A stretch of 64,000 bases of DNA from Paenibacillus rhizovicinus (GCF_010365285.1 NZ_CP048286.1:6684001-6748000), one strand, 5' to 3'; positions 1 to 9,167 are shown, counted from the first letter of the stretch. The notes: a model not told the origin generated them from the sequence alone. Translations and numbers: made by a program.

Positions 1-632
1 AAGATTATTTCTTGAATGAAGGATATAACGTGCTGGAAGCAGCGGACGGGAAGACTGCGCTTGATCTGTTTCAGAAACATGATGCGGATTTGATCGTGCT
101 GGATATCATGCTGCCGGAGTTGGACGGCTGGTCGGTATGCCGCCGTATCCGCAAATCATCCGACGTTCCGATCATTATGCTGACTGCCCGCGTCGATGAG
201 GACGATACGCTGCTTGGGTTCGAGCTGGGCGCGGACGATTACGTGACGAAACCGTACAGCCCGCCTGTCCTGCTCGCAAGGGCGAAGCGCCTGCTTGAAA
301 GCCGCAGCAAGAATGGCAAGCTGGCTAAGCCGGAGGACGCCTTGGCCGTAAACGGAATCAAGGTTCATTATCCATCGCGGACCGTCGCGATTGAAGGAAA
401 TATCGTGAATTTCACGCATACCGAATTCGAGATGCTCACTTACCTCATGGAGAATCGGGGAATCGTCATCACGCGCGAGCAGCTGATTACCAAGATATGG
501 GGCTACGAGTATGCGGGCGACGACCGTACGTTGAATACGCATATCCGCAATCTGCGTACGAAGCTGGGCGAGAAAGCCGCTATGATTGTCACGATCGTAC
601 GGACGGGCTACAAGTTCGAGGCGCATTCATGA
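1..632 (+). CDS. OmpR/PhoB-family response regulator (5' end outside window)
   Basis: This gene enters the window already open; the frame reads back to the first base, so the true start lies upstream and only about 210 residues are visible. The receiver domain carries the phospho-acceptor Asp in LDIMLPELDGW and the conserved Lys in VTKPYS. The second half is a winged-helix DNA-binding domain ending in the typical RTLNTHIRNLRTKLG and VRTGYKF motifs. Its stop codon overlaps the ATG of the downstream sensor kinase (ATGA), so the two are translationally coupled. The downstream transport and cell-wall operon is the natural guess for its target, but that is inference from position only. Confidence 0.93.
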   Translation, partial: DYFLNEGYNVLEAADGKTALDLFQKHDADLIVLDIMLPELDGWSVCRRIRKSSDVPIIMLTARVDEDDTLLGFELGADDYVTKPYSPPVLLARAKRLLESRSKNGKLAKPEDALAVNGIKVHYPSRTVAIEGNIVNFTHTEFEMLTYLMENRGIVITREQLITKIWGYEYAGDDRTLNTHIRNLRTKLGEKAAMIVTIVRTGYKFEAHS

Positions 633-2440
633 GAAGCTCCATCGTGCTCAAATTGTTCCTTTTGACAACGACGTTGTGCCTCCTCATACTGGCCGTCGTT
701 TATTTCGGCCAAACGTATTTCTTCAAAGACTATTATGCGAATCGTAAAGTGAGCGACTTGCAAGCGAAGATGGAGGCGTTCAAGACGGCCTATAAGGATG
801 CAGGCGGAAATTCGCTTGCGATCCAATCGCTTGAGCAAGCTTTCTACAGGAATAACAACGTAACGATTACAAGCTTGGATCACGATGGCAATCTTAAGGA
901 TGTAAACGACTTTTACCTGGAAGTCAGAATGCCCAAGGCTGTGACGGAGGCGGAAGAGAAGGCGCGCATTAAAGTCCCTCTCTATCAGCTCATGAGCGTG
1001 GAGGAAGCAGCTTCAGGGCAAGTATTAATCAGAGTCGGAGATCAATTGACGATTACTGGAGTAGAGAGTAACTCCAAGCTCATTCCTATTCTGGTGCAGG
1101 TTCCGACCGGGGAATTGTTGTATGCCAACGAGCCGTTCAAGCGTAAAGTTCTCAAAGGCGGCGAGAAGCCGGAATCTATGGAGGAGAGGGATTTAATCGC
1201 GTCCCACCAATCATCGATCGTGAATCTATTCGGGGCTGTCACGGACATCAAGCTTCCGAATGGAGGAGGTTCGTCGGACTTTATTTATGCCAACAAGCTC
1301 TTTCTGGAACAAATCAATGCCTTTCAAGCGAAGCTGTTATTCGAGGATCTCCAGCTTAAGGATGCGCTTGTCATCCAGGATTACGAGCAAAATAACGTGA
1401 AGTACAAGTTGTTCATCCAGCCGGTGCATTTCGACAATGGTACGACCAATTATATCTTCGCCATGGCATCGCTGCAGCCCGTAGACGAAGCCGTGCAGAT
1501 GATGAAGGACTACTATGTCTACATCATCGCGTTTGTCATTGTGCTCATTCTGATCGCGGCGTTGTACTTCTCCATGAAGATCGCAAGGCCGTTGCTGCTC
1601 ATCAATCGGACGACGAAAAAAATCGCGAATCTTGATTTCTCGGAGACGATTCCCGTCCGGTCCAAGGACGAGATCGGAGACCTGTCGCGCAATATCAACC
1701 TGTTATCCGCTACATTGTATTCGTACATCGGCAAGCTGCAAGCGGATATCGCGAGGGAGAAGCAGCTGGAAACGACGAGGAAAGAGTTCATCTCCGGCGT
1801 ATCCCATGAACTCAAGACGCCGCTGAGCGTCATGAAGAGCTGCCTGTCGATCCTCAAGGACGGCGTGGCCGCGCATAAGAAGGATCATTACTTCGAAGCG
1901 ATGGAGAAGGAAGTAGACAAGATGGACCACCTCATTGTCGATATGCTGGAGCTTGCGAAATACGAATCCGGAACGTACAGGATGCAGATGGACGCCTTCT
2001 GCCTGGATAAGTTGATCGAGTCCGTCTGCGAACAGCTCGCGCACGAAATCGAAGCCAAGGAATTGAGGTTGAACGTTCGGCTTGTTCCTGCCCTTGTCGC
2101 TGCCAACCGACACCGGATCGAACAAGTCATCACGAATTTCATGACGAATGCGATCCGCTACACGCCGGAACAGCAAGAAATCGTCGTTTCGATGACCGAA
2201 GAGGCGAATCAATTCGTCGTCTGCGTCGAGAATAAAGGAGCACGGATTCCTGAGGATCAGCTTGATAAAGTGTGGGATCGCTTCTATCGGGGCGATACGG
2301 CGCGGCAGCGATTCGATGGCGGCACGGGGCTTGGACTTGCTATCTCCAAAAATATATTGGAGCTGCACGGAGCGAGGTATGGCGCAGTCAATACGAAGGA
2401 TGGCGTCGCTTTCTTCTTCTGCTTGAATAAACAACGTTAA
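629..2440 (+). CDS. Membrane sensor histidine kinase
   Basis: A 603-residue kinase partnered with the preceding regulator. I chose the ATG that overlaps the regulator's TGA, because the next residues (MRSSIVLKLF) begin a membrane helix. Two transmembrane segments (about residues 8-27 and 294-316) bracket a large extracytoplasmic sensing domain of about 265 residues with no motif I recognise. A HAMP linker follows, then the phospho-acceptor His in SGVSHELKTPL (about residue 392) and an ATPase domain with N-box NFMTNAIRY and G-box GGTGLGLAISKN. The first G-box is relaxed (VENKGARIP), as in VanS-like kinases. The signal is unknown; an envelope stress or sugar signal would fit the downstream genes. 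Confidence 0.94.
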   Translation: MRSSIVLKLFLLTTTLCLLILAVVYFGQTYFFKDYYANRKVSDLQAKMEAFKTAYKDAGGNSLAIQSLEQAFYRNNNVTITSLDHDGNLKDVNDFYLEVRMPKAVTEAEEKARIKVPLYQLMSVEEAASGQVLIRVGDQLTITGVESNSKLIPILVQVPTGELLYANEPFKRKVLKGGEKPESMEERDLIASHQSSIVNLFGAVTDIKLPNGGGSSDFIYANKLFLEQINAFQAKLLFEDLQLKDALVIQDYEQNNVKYKLFIQPVHFDNGTTNYIFAMASLQPVDEAVQMMKDYYVYIIAFVIVLILIAALYFSMKIARPLLLINRTTKKIANLDFSETIPVRSKDEIGDLSRNINLLSATLYSYIGKLQADIAREKQLETTRKEFISGVSHELKTPLSVMKSCLSILKDGVAAHKKDHYFEAMEKEVDKMDHLIVDMLELAKYESGTYRMQMDAFCLDKLIESVCEQLAHEIEAKELRLNVRLVPALVAANRHRIEQVITNFMTNAIRYTPEQQEIVVSMTEEANQFVVCVENKGARIPEDQLDKVWDRFYRGDTARQRFDGGTGLGLAISKNILELHGARYGAVNTKDGVAFFFCLNKQR

Positions 2441-2464
2441 TATCGGGTGCTAATTTTGTCCCCC

Positions 2465-2510
2465 GCATGTCTTGAAGGTGATTTTCGCCTGCTCGACATG
2501 CGTTTTTTTT
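2465..2510 (+). terminator. Rho-independent terminator after the two-component pair
   Basis: A nested hairpin pairs GCATGTC (2465-2471) with GACATGC (2495-2501), with an inner stem AGGTGA/TCGCCT. It is followed directly by a run of eight T (2503-2510). It separates the two-component pair from the amidase operon. Confidence 0.85.
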
Positions 2511-2585
2511 GCGATTCAACCATTCTTTATTTCATCTTTATTTCGGCTCCACCTCTTCTTAATCGGCTGTCATTATGCTGTATTT

Positions 2586-3275
2586 ATGAAAACAACGACT
2601 AAATATACAGCTATTGCAATTGTCGGAGTCGTATTGTCAACAGGTCTCTACCAAATCCAAACCGAAGGGGCGACGAGTGCGAAGTCAAGTGTCAGCGGGT
2701 CAAAGACTACAAGGGGGAATAAAGAGACGAACCTGCCTTTGAGGGGCAAAACGATCGTTCTCGATCCCGGTCATGGCGGCAAGGATGTCGGTTCCATCGG
2801 CGGCAAAGGAACGTACGAGAAAGACGTTACGCTTCGTACGGCGCGGCATGTGAGACAGAAATTGATCCAAGAGGGTGCGACAGTGGTGATGACGCGCGAT
2901 GCCGATAAGACGGTTTCGCTGAATGACAGAACAGTCGCAGCGCAAACGGAGAACGCGGATTTATTCATTAGCATCCACTTCGATGCTTATCAAACCAGCG
3001 ATGTGCATGGAATGACGACTTATTATTACAAACCGCAGGATCAGCATATCGCCGAGGAGATACATGATCAATTATTCAAAGCGGAGATGAATACGAAGGA
3101 TAGAGGCGTGAGGTTTGGCGATTATCATGTGATCCGCGAGAACGCGAAGCCGGCAGTTCTGCTCGAGCTCGGTTATATTTCCAATAAGGACGAAGAAACA
3201 AGGATGATGACACCGTCGTTTCAAGATCAGGTATCGGCGGCAATCGCAAGCGGCGTTGTCAACAGCCTTCGCTGA
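2586..3275 (+). CDS. N-acetylmuramoyl-L-alanine amidase (Amidase_3, CwlD-like)
   Basis: A 229-residue exported amidase that would cleave the bond between N-acetylmuramic acid and the stem peptide of peptidoglycan. The start is the ATG at 2586, because the upstream in-frame extension runs through the terminator region; it begins with a signal peptide or membrane anchor (about residues 8-22). The zinc-site motifs are all present: DPGHGG, the Glu in YEKDVTL, SIHFD, and the catalytic Glu in LLELGYISN. No strong ribosome binding site is visible before the ATG. It is followed within 25 bases by an ABC permease, so wall turnover and transport appear to be co-expressed. Confidence 0.9.
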   Translation: MKTTTKYTAIAIVGVVLSTGLYQIQTEGATSAKSSVSGSKTTRGNKETNLPLRGKTIVLDPGHGGKDVGSIGGKGTYEKDVTLRTARHVRQKLIQEGATVVMTRDADKTVSLNDRTVAAQTENADLFISIHFDAYQTSDVHGMTTYYYKPQDQHIAEEIHDQLFKAEMNTKDRGVRFGDYHVIRENAKPAVLLELGYISNKDEETRMMTPSFQDQVSAAIASGVVNSLR

Positions 3276-3299
3276 TAGGTGGAGGGAGAGAGAAAGGCC

Positions 3300-4169
3300 A
3301 TGTTTCGTAAAATCATGCGGCGACACAGCGTCGTTGCCATCTGGTTTCTTGCCCCCAGCGTACTTGGATTCTTGGTCTTCTACTTGATTCCTTTCGCGAT
3401 GGGCGTAAAGTACTCCTTCATGGATCGGCCGAATGACGGCTCATTCGTCGGACTCGCCAATTACAAGGCGTTGCTGCACAGCGAATCCTTCCGGAAAGCT
3501 GCTAAGAATACGTTTCTGTTTACGTTGGGCGGCGTTCCGATCACGATCGCATTATCCTTATCGTTAGCCTTGTTATTGAATCAAAGTATCTACTTGCGCA
3601 ATTGGCTCAGAACCGCTTACGTCATGCCTCTTGTCGTGCCCGTAGCTTCCGTCGTTCTCATCTGGCAAGTGCTGTTCGACTGGAATGGAGCGGTGAATAG
3701 CTGGCTGCATGGACTAGGGGTGTCGCGGACCGATTGGATGAAGTCGGAGTGGGCAAGAGGCGTGCTCGCCGTCGTTTATGCATGGAAGAACATTGGATAC
3801 GACATCATCCTGTTCTTGGCCGGCTTGCAGCATATTCCGAGGGATTATTACGAGACGGCGGACCTTGAAGGCGCCGGATCATTGCATAAGTTAACCCGCA
3901 TCACGCTTGTTTATCTGACGCCGACTTTGTTTTTCGTCGTCCTGATGGGTCTCATCAGCTCGTTTCGGATATTCAGGGAAACGTATTTGATCGCGGGGGA
4001 TTATCCTCATGACAGCATCTATATGCTGCAGCACTACATGAACAACATGTTCTTGTCGCTGGATATGCAGAAGCTTACGTCTGCTGCTGCAGTCATGGTC
4101 GTTTGCATGCTCGTGCTGGTATCCGGAATGTTCGCGTTGGAACGGCGATTTACGAAGGACTTGGATTGA
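3300..4169 (+). CDS. Sugar-type ABC transporter permease (MalF/UgpA family)
   Basis: A 289-residue inner-membrane permease with about six transmembrane helices. The EAA loop that contacts the ATPase is visible as YYETADLEGAGSLHKLTRI. I chose the ATG at 3300 with GGAGG at 3281-3285; a GTG at 3279 in the same frame is possible. It pairs with the following permease and the solute-binding lipoprotein at 6209. No ATP-binding subunit lies in this cluster, so it probably uses a shared ATPase such as MsmX, which is a common arrangement in Firmicutes (established knowledge). The substrate cannot be read from the sequence. Confidence 0.92.
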   Translation: MFRKIMRRHSVVAIWFLAPSVLGFLVFYLIPFAMGVKYSFMDRPNDGSFVGLANYKALLHSESFRKAAKNTFLFTLGGVPITIALSLSLALLLNQSIYLRNWLRTAYVMPLVVPVASVVLIWQVLFDWNGAVNSWLHGLGVSRTDWMKSEWARGVLAVVYAWKNIGYDIILFLAGLQHIPRDYYETADLEGAGSLHKLTRITLVYLTPTLFFVVLMGLISSFRIFRETYLIAGDYPHDSIYMLQHYMNNMFLSLDMQKLTSAAAVMVVCMLVLVSGMFALERRFTKDLD

Positions 4170-4179
4170 GGGGAGTGCA

Positions 4180-5058
4180 TTGAGATTGAGAAAGGCCATT
4201 ACGAAAGGCGCGATCACGTTCGTTCTTGCCTTGCTTGCCGCGCTGATGCTGCTGCCGGTCATCATTTCCTTCACCAATTCGCTCATGACGGAACGGGAGA
4301 TCGGTTTGAACTATGATTTGATCGGGCAGATGACGAACGCGGCAGCGGGCGGCAAGGACGCTTTTGTCAATTTGAAGCTTATACCCGACTGGGTATCTTT
4401 GGAGCAGTACTACGCGGTGTTGATCGCGACGCCTAATTATTTGAACATGTTCTGGAATTCGGTCTATATGGTCGCGCTCATTATTGCAGGACAGGTCATC
4501 GTCGGCGCTCTTGCGGCTTATGCGTTTGCAAAGCTCCGCTTTCGGGGACGAGACCGGATGTTCTTCGTTTACCTGCTTGCGATGCTGATGCCGTTTCAAG
4601 TGACGCTTGTACCGAACTATATCGTTGCCGATTATCTCGGTCTTCTGAATCGTGCGAGTGCCATCATACTACCCGGCGTCTTCGGCGCATTCGGCGTGTT
4701 CATGCTGCGGCAGTTCATGCTGTCGATTCCGAACGCTTACGTCGAAGCTGCTTATATGGACGGAGCCGGACATTTTCGCATCTTTCATCGAATCATCATT
4801 CCGCTTATTAAGCCAGGCTTCGCGGCGCTCGTCGTTCTCTTGTTCGTCGATTATTGGAATATGGTCGAGCAGCCGCTCGTTTTTCTGGAAGACGACTTCA
4901 AACAACCGCTGTCCGTCTATCTCTCCGTCGTTCAGCAAGAGGCGAGGGGCGTAGAGTTCGCGGCGTCTGTCTTCTACATGCTTCCGATGGTGCTGTTATT
5001 TCTATATGCGGAAAAATATTTCATTGAAGGCGTTCAAATGTCCGGCATTAAAGGATAG
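4180..5058 (+). CDS. Sugar-type ABC transporter permease (MalG/UgpE family)
   Basis: A 292-residue partner permease. The most likely start is TTG at 4180, just after a strong AGGGGAG at 4169-4175, and the first helix begins about residue 10. The EAA loop reads YVEAAYMDGAGHFRIFHRI. An unusually long first external loop (about residues 35-85) separates helices one and two. It lies 10 bases after the first permease and is followed by a membrane-fusion protein, which is not a normal component of a sugar importer. Confidence 0.92.
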   Translation: MRLRKAITKGAITFVLALLAALMLLPVIISFTNSLMTEREIGLNYDLIGQMTNAAAGGKDAFVNLKLIPDWVSLEQYYAVLIATPNYLNMFWNSVYMVALIIAGQVIVGALAAYAFAKLRFRGRDRMFFVYLLAMLMPFQVTLVPNYIVADYLGLLNRASAIILPGVFGAFGVFMLRQFMLSIPNAYVEAAYMDGAGHFRIFHRIIIPLIKPGFAALVVLLFVDYWNMVEQPLVFLEDDFKQPLSVYLSVVQQEARGVEFAASVFYMLPMVLLFLYAEKYFIEGVQMSGIKG

Positions 5059-5085
5059 GAGGCGGAAGAACTGGAGAGGCAAGAT

Positions 5086-6183
5086 GTGGAGCAGGCAGTC
5101 ACTGGAAGGAAGAGGAAGATCCGGCTGATTGCCGTTTTATTTGTTAGCGGCGTCGTTCTGCTTACCTTGTTCAGCAACACGCTGCAAACGATGACGTTAA
5201 CGAAGGTATGGACAACCGTCGGCAGGCAGGAGGAACTCGTTCAGCGATACGCCGGCAATGGCGTGCTGGAGCCGGTTAAGGAAGGCTCGTTATCGAACCA
5301 AGCGGGTTGGACCGTCAAGGACGTCAAGGTCAAAGAAGGAGCAGTCGTTCATAAGGGACAGACGCTCGTCGTTTATGAAAGCGTTGAGGCCGAGAACCGT
5401 TACCTGGACGCCAAGACGCAGCTGGAGCAGCAGCAATTGGCTATTCAAGGGCTGCAAGACCGGTATATAGAAGCCGCATCTAGCGGGGATGACAGCCAGC
5501 TGCGCAGCGCGAAGCGGGATCTGGAGAGCGCGCGTCTGACGAAGGAGATGCAGCAGCGGAATCTGGAGAGCATGAAGGCTGATTTAGCCAAAAATCGCGT
5601 CTTGAAAGCGCCGTTCGACGGCATTGTGATGCAGGTGGGATCTGTGGCTGGAATGGTTTCCGCCGGCGCCGAACCCGATGTTCAAATCGTTTCGTCGACT
5701 GAAGGTTATCGGTTCTCCGTGCAAGTACCCGCTCAAATTAGCGAACATCTGCAGAGCGGACAGCAACTGGACGTCCAAGTCGAAGTTGCGGGCAGCTCGG
5801 AAACGCTGGTTGGGATCGTTTCGAAGATCGAGAACAAGGAAGCTCAAGTGAACATCGTAATCACGGTGAGCGACGAATCCCTTCGTGGAGGCGAACAAGC
5901 GCGACTGGATCTTAGGTTTGCATCCTCTGTCATCGACGGCATTGTCGTTCCAAGCAGCGCGATTCATAAAGAAGGCCATATCGCATACGTGTACGTCGTC
6001 GAAGAGCATAAAGGTCCGCTCGGAAATACGAGCCATGCTCGCAAGACGCCTATCGAAACCGGCGAATCGAATGAGTCTGATACCGTCGTATTGAACGGGA
6101 TTTTTCCGGACGCGCCGATTATTCTGGCGAGCAGCGAGCCTGCGGTGATGGACGGAGAGCGTGTTCGGGTTATGGCTCCTTGA
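5086..6183 (+). CDS. HlyD/MFP-family membrane-fusion (periplasmic adaptor-like) protein
   Basis: A 365-residue protein with one N-terminal membrane anchor (about residues 14-32), a split lipoyl-like domain (VKVKEGAVVHKGQTLVVYES and later VLKAPFDGIVMQVG) and between them a predicted helical hairpin of about 70 residues. A beta-barrel region follows and the C-terminus ends VMDGERVRVMAP. The start is GTG at 5086 with GGAGAGG six bases upstream; AGGAGG at 5058-5063 would fit a CTG at 5071. Adaptors of this family normally serve efflux pumps such as MacB-type exporters. Here it sits between sugar-importer permeases and their binding protein in one operon, which is odd. It may stabilise the transporter or form an envelope complex, but this is inference. 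Confidence 0.88.
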   Translation: MEQAVTGRKRKIRLIAVLFVSGVVLLTLFSNTLQTMTLTKVWTTVGRQEELVQRYAGNGVLEPVKEGSLSNQAGWTVKDVKVKEGAVVHKGQTLVVYESVEAENRYLDAKTQLEQQQLAIQGLQDRYIEAASSGDDSQLRSAKRDLESARLTKEMQQRNLESMKADLAKNRVLKAPFDGIVMQVGSVAGMVSAGAEPDVQIVSSTEGYRFSVQVPAQISEHLQSGQQLDVQVEVAGSSETLVGIVSKIENKEAQVNIVITVSDESLRGGEQARLDLRFASSVIDGIVVPSSAIHKEGHIAYVYVVEEHKGPLGNTSHARKTPIETGESNESDTVVLNGIFPDAPIILASSEPAVMDGERVRVMAP

Positions 6184-6208
6184 TCGTAATCAAATTAGGA
6201 AAGCGGGA

Positions 6209-7684
6209 ATGAGGATGAAACGAGTAGTAACGGTACTTATAAGCTGCATGGTGATGGTCGCTTTGTCAGCGTGCAACGGCGGCAATAACAATGACAATGG
6301 CAATGGCAATGGCAATAACAATAACAATAACAAAGCTTCCGAGCCGGCAGCATCATCGAAGGCAACAGAGCAGCCTGCAAATTCGAGCGATCAATCAAGC
6401 CCAAACGGGAATGCGAAGGCTGATCCGCTCCCGCAGGGGCTGGAACCGCTAGACGATAAACCCAAAACAATCGTCGTATCCATTCTTGGCGTTACCCCTT
6501 TCTATAAGCTGGCGAAAGAGAAATACGAGAAGCTCCATCCGAATGTCACGGTTCAATTTAAAGAATTCACTTCAGAGAGCATGCTGAGCGCCTCCGAATC
6601 CGAGAAGTACGTGAAATCGACGACGACAGCGGTTTTATCAGGCAAGGGAGCCGATTTATTCGCGCTAAGGCCCGGCGAACTGCCGATTGATAAGTTCGAG
6701 AATAAAGGAGCGCTCGAGAATCTGGATGATTGGATGAAGCGGGATGCCGGATTTGATCCACGGCAATACCAGATGAACGTTATGGAAGGTTCCGAAACGA
6801 ATGGCGGCCTTTACATGATGCCTGTCGAATTTTACTTGGAAGCTTTGTTCGGCGATGCTGACGGGCTTGAGCAAGCCGGCATTCAATTCGACGATCGGAA
6901 CTGGACGTGGAACCAGTTCAACGAGCTCAGTAAACAGTTAACGGCCAAGAACGGTACGACCTACTCCTTGAACTTTTTGCCGCCAGAGAACATGATGAAT
7001 GACCTCGTGTCCGACAACTATGATCGATTGATCGACGGGGCCAGCGGCAAGGCATCGTTCGATTCCCCCTTCTTCAACGAATTACTGACGGGAGTGAAGC
7101 AAAGTTACGATGCGAAGGAGTTAAGCGGCGATACCGCCCAATTTAGAAAAAGCCTCTTATCGTATTCATTCATGACCAGCCCAAGCGATTACCTTGTACG
7201 GCTTGCCTCATACTTTAAGCATGGAAAGGTTTATCAGAAGCCGCATGCTGCCGACGAAGAATCAGGCATTTCTTTCCTCGTGACGAGTCAAATCGCCATG
7301 AATGCCAATTCGAAGGTCAAGCGGGACGCATGGGAATTCATGAAATTTCTTCTGTCCGAGGAAGCGCAATCCTATCCTCGTCAGTCGGGCTTCTCGATGA
7401 ATAAAGCGGTGAATGAGAAGGCGATCGCAGATATAAAGGAAAAGGGTGTTGATAAAGACGCTGCCGCTAAGAGTGAAGGCGCGGCAGTCGAAGTGACCGA
7501 CGAGAAGCTCGAAGCTCTCCGGGACATGTTGTCCGAAGCCAACCTAAGAGACAGAGGCTATGAGTCGACGACGATTCAGCAAATCATTGCGGAAGAGGTC
7601 AAAGCGTTCTTCGCGGGGCAGAAATCTGCCGACTCTGTCGCCCGGTTGATACAGAATCGAGTTACGACGTATTTGAATGAATAA
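6209..7684 (+). CDS. Extracellular solute-binding lipoprotein of the ABC transporter
   Basis: A 491-residue family-1-type solute-binding protein. The lipobox LSAC gives a lipid-anchored Cys at about residue 24. It is followed by a low-complexity Asn/Gly stretch and a Ser/Ala linker of about 50 residues before the binding domain (from about IVVSILGVTPFYK). The start is ATG at 6209 (AGGA at 6197-6200), with ATG 6215 as an alternative. The C-terminal region has the WEFMKFLLSEEAQSYP motif typical of sugar-binding proteins, then an added helical tail of about 90 residues. It is the last gene of the operon and should deliver substrate to the two permeases at 3300 and 4180. Confidence 0.9.
   Translation: MRMKRVVTVLISCMVMVALSACNGGNNNDNGNGNGNNNNNNKASEPAASSKATEQPANSSDQSSPNGNAKADPLPQGLEPLDDKPKTIVVSILGVTPFYKLAKEKYEKLHPNVTVQFKEFTSESMLSASESEKYVKSTTTAVLSGKGADLFALRPGELPIDKFENKGALENLDDWMKRDAGFDPRQYQMNVMEGSETNGGLYMMPVEFYLEALFGDADGLEQAGIQFDDRNWTWNQFNELSKQLTAKNGTTYSLNFLPPENMMNDLVSDNYDRLIDGASGKASFDSPFFNELLTGVKQSYDAKELSGDTAQFRKSLLSYSFMTSPSDYLVRLASYFKHGKVYQKPHAADEESGISFLVTSQIAMNANSKVKRDAWEFMKFLLSEEAQSYPRQSGFSMNKAVNEKAIADIKEKGVDKDAAAKSEGAAVEVTDEKLEALRDMLSEANLRDRGYESTTIQQIIAEEVKAFFAGQKSADSVARLIQNRVTTYLNE
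6281..6334 (+). repeat. Hexamer-like microsatellite encoding an Asn/Gly tract
   Basis: Imperfect units of AATGGC and AATAAC/AACAAT encode the Asn/Gly stretch just after the lipid-modified Cys of the binding protein. All changes seen are multiples of three, so the reading frame is kept. Such a tract can vary in length by slippage and so change the distance of the binding domain from the membrane. Confidence 0.75.
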
Positions 7685-7701
7685 TCAGGCGTGAAAAGGA
7701 G

Positions 7702-7749
7702 AACAACGCACCGATCCGCGCTTCCACAGCCGAGGACAGGTGCGTTGTT
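7702..7749. terminator. Terminator between convergent genes
   Basis: An 11-bp perfect stem (AACAACGCACC at 7702-7712 with GGTGCGTTGTT at 7739-7749) lies between the binding protein (+) and the cellulase (-). The plus strand leaves the stem into TTGTCTTATC; the minus strand leaves it into CTCCTTTTC. It probably terminates both directions, though neither T tract is perfect. Confidence 0.65.
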
Positions 7750-7769
7750 TGTCTTATCTATTTCCGAAC

Positions 7770-9113
7770 CTATTTAGCAGGAATCAAAGCATCCAGCAAT
7801 TCCTTCCGATACGCGTTAGCTGACGGGTCATATACGCCGAAGCCCGCGCAAAATTCCCAATAAGACCAGCCGAAGCCGTGCTTCTCTGCTTGTTCGCGCA
7901 CGAAGCTCGTCCAGCGTGCCCGCGAAGCCATATCGGCATTACTGTACGCGCCGAACTCGCCGAGCCAGATCGGGCGTTTATTTTCTTTGACCCAACTCTC
8001 CGCCTTATCGAAGGCTTCCGCAATCGCATGGGGCCCTGCCGGATTCGACTCGGCCGGCTGCGTATTGTAAGCGTCGAACCAATCGTTCGCCCACTGTACC
8101 TGCTTGGCGGCATCGACCGGTTCCACCTTCTGCGCCGGGGGACCCGGCCAAACGACGCCGGTGGTTCCGTTCTCCGGGCCTACCCAATTTGCACCCTGGT
8201 GAGTGAAGAGAAAAGGATCGTAATAATGGAACGAAACGATGACGTTATGTTCGTTATCCGGAATATCGAGCGACACGAGCGCGGCATAATTGCTCCAATT
8301 GGCGGAATCGATAATGACCGTATGCCACTGATCCTCGCTCCGGACCGTATCCAGAGCTTTGTTTAGCATTTTATTCCACTTCGACCAGGTCAGGGAACCG
8401 TTCGGTTCGTTGGCCAGCTCGTAGTAAACATTGCCGGGAAGCTCCTTATACCGGGCCGAGATTTGCTTCCATAACGCCAGAAAACGAGGTTCTTGCTCAT
8501 CTGCGTTCGCATTGAATTCATCGTAACCGTGCATGTCGAGAACGACGTTCAGCCCCTGCTTCAACGCCTGGCCGAGCACCCAATCGATGCGATCGAAGAA
8601 CGCGGCTTCAATGGCGTAAGGAGCATTCGCATCCGCATGCCCCGACCACTTGATCGGTACCCGGACCGTCTCGAAGCCTGCATCCTTGATCGTCTTAAAG
8701 TAGCTTTCCTCTAGTGTGACTCCCCATTGACCTTCTACCGGCGCCTCGAGCGCATTGCCGAGATTGACGCCTCTTCCGAGCTGCTTCGACTGTTGAAATA
8801 CGTCAAGCGGCGCCGACTGCGGGTCGCGCTTCGGCAGCTTCGGGTCCGGCGTGGTCAGAGGAACTTCAGCCGTACTGGGAGCCGGGTCTGGAGCTGAATC
8901 GGCAGTCGAGTCAGGAGCCAGGTCGGGAGCCGGGTCGGCTGCCGGGACCTGAGATGGCGTAGTCTTCTCCTCCTTGCTTGCCGGCGGCGTGACATTCCCC
9001 GCTTTGACAGTAACTGCCTTTTCTTGGTTGTGCGTGCTGTCCGTGCACCCCGCTGCGCCGCCGAACACGAGCAGCAAAACAGAGAGCGAAACCATCATTT
9101 TTTTCAATATCAC
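7770..9113 (-). CDS. Glycoside hydrolase family 5 (endoglucanase-like) lipoprotein
   Basis: A 447-residue secreted glycosidase. The signal peptide ends in a lipobox-like GAAGC, then there is a disordered Asp/Pro/Ala-rich linker (about residues 55-90) before the catalytic TIM barrel. Family GH5 hallmarks are visible: GVNLGNALEAP at the barrel start, the acid/base Glu in YYELANEPNG (about residue 237) and the nucleophile Glu in IWLGEFGAYS (about residue 386). It would cut beta-1,4-glucans or related polysaccharides at the cell surface. A promoter with an overlapping catabolite-response-like site lies just upstream. The exact GH5 subfamily, and therefore the substrate, cannot be assigned by eye. 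Confidence 0.92.
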   Translation of the reverse strand: MILKKMMVSLSVLLLVFGGAAGCTDSTHNQEKAVTVKAGNVTPPASKEEKTTPSQVPAADPAPDLAPDSTADSAPDPAPSTAEVPLTTPDPKLPKRDPQSAPLDVFQQSKQLGRGVNLGNALEAPVEGQWGVTLEESYFKTIKDAGFETVRVPIKWSGHADANAPYAIEAAFFDRIDWVLGQALKQGLNVVLDMHGYDEFNANADEQEPRFLALWKQISARYKELPGNVYYELANEPNGSLTWSKWNKMLNKALDTVRSEDQWHTVIIDSANWSNYAALVSLDIPDNEHNVIVSFHYYDPFLFTHQGANWVGPENGTTGVVWPGPPAQKVEPVDAAKQVQWANDWFDAYNTQPAESNPAGPHAIAEAFDKAESWVKENKRPIWLGEFGAYSNADMASRARWTSFVREQAEKHGFGWSYWEFCAGFGVYDPSANAYRKELLDALIPAK

Positions 9114-9138
9114 GGGCCTCCTACAGTAAATTCCTTCT

Positions 9139-9167
9139 ATTATAAACCGCTTTCATTGGTAATTAAA
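9139..9167 (-). promoter_or_regulatory. Promoter of the GH5 gene with a cre-like site
   Basis: On the minus strand, TTTAAT (9162-9167) and TATAAT (9139-9144) are separated by 17 bases. The sequence ATGAAAGCGGTTTATA (9141-9156) inside the promoter matches the CcpA cre consensus at all but two defined positions. Carbon catabolite repression of the cellulase is the likely consequence. Confidence 0.6.
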
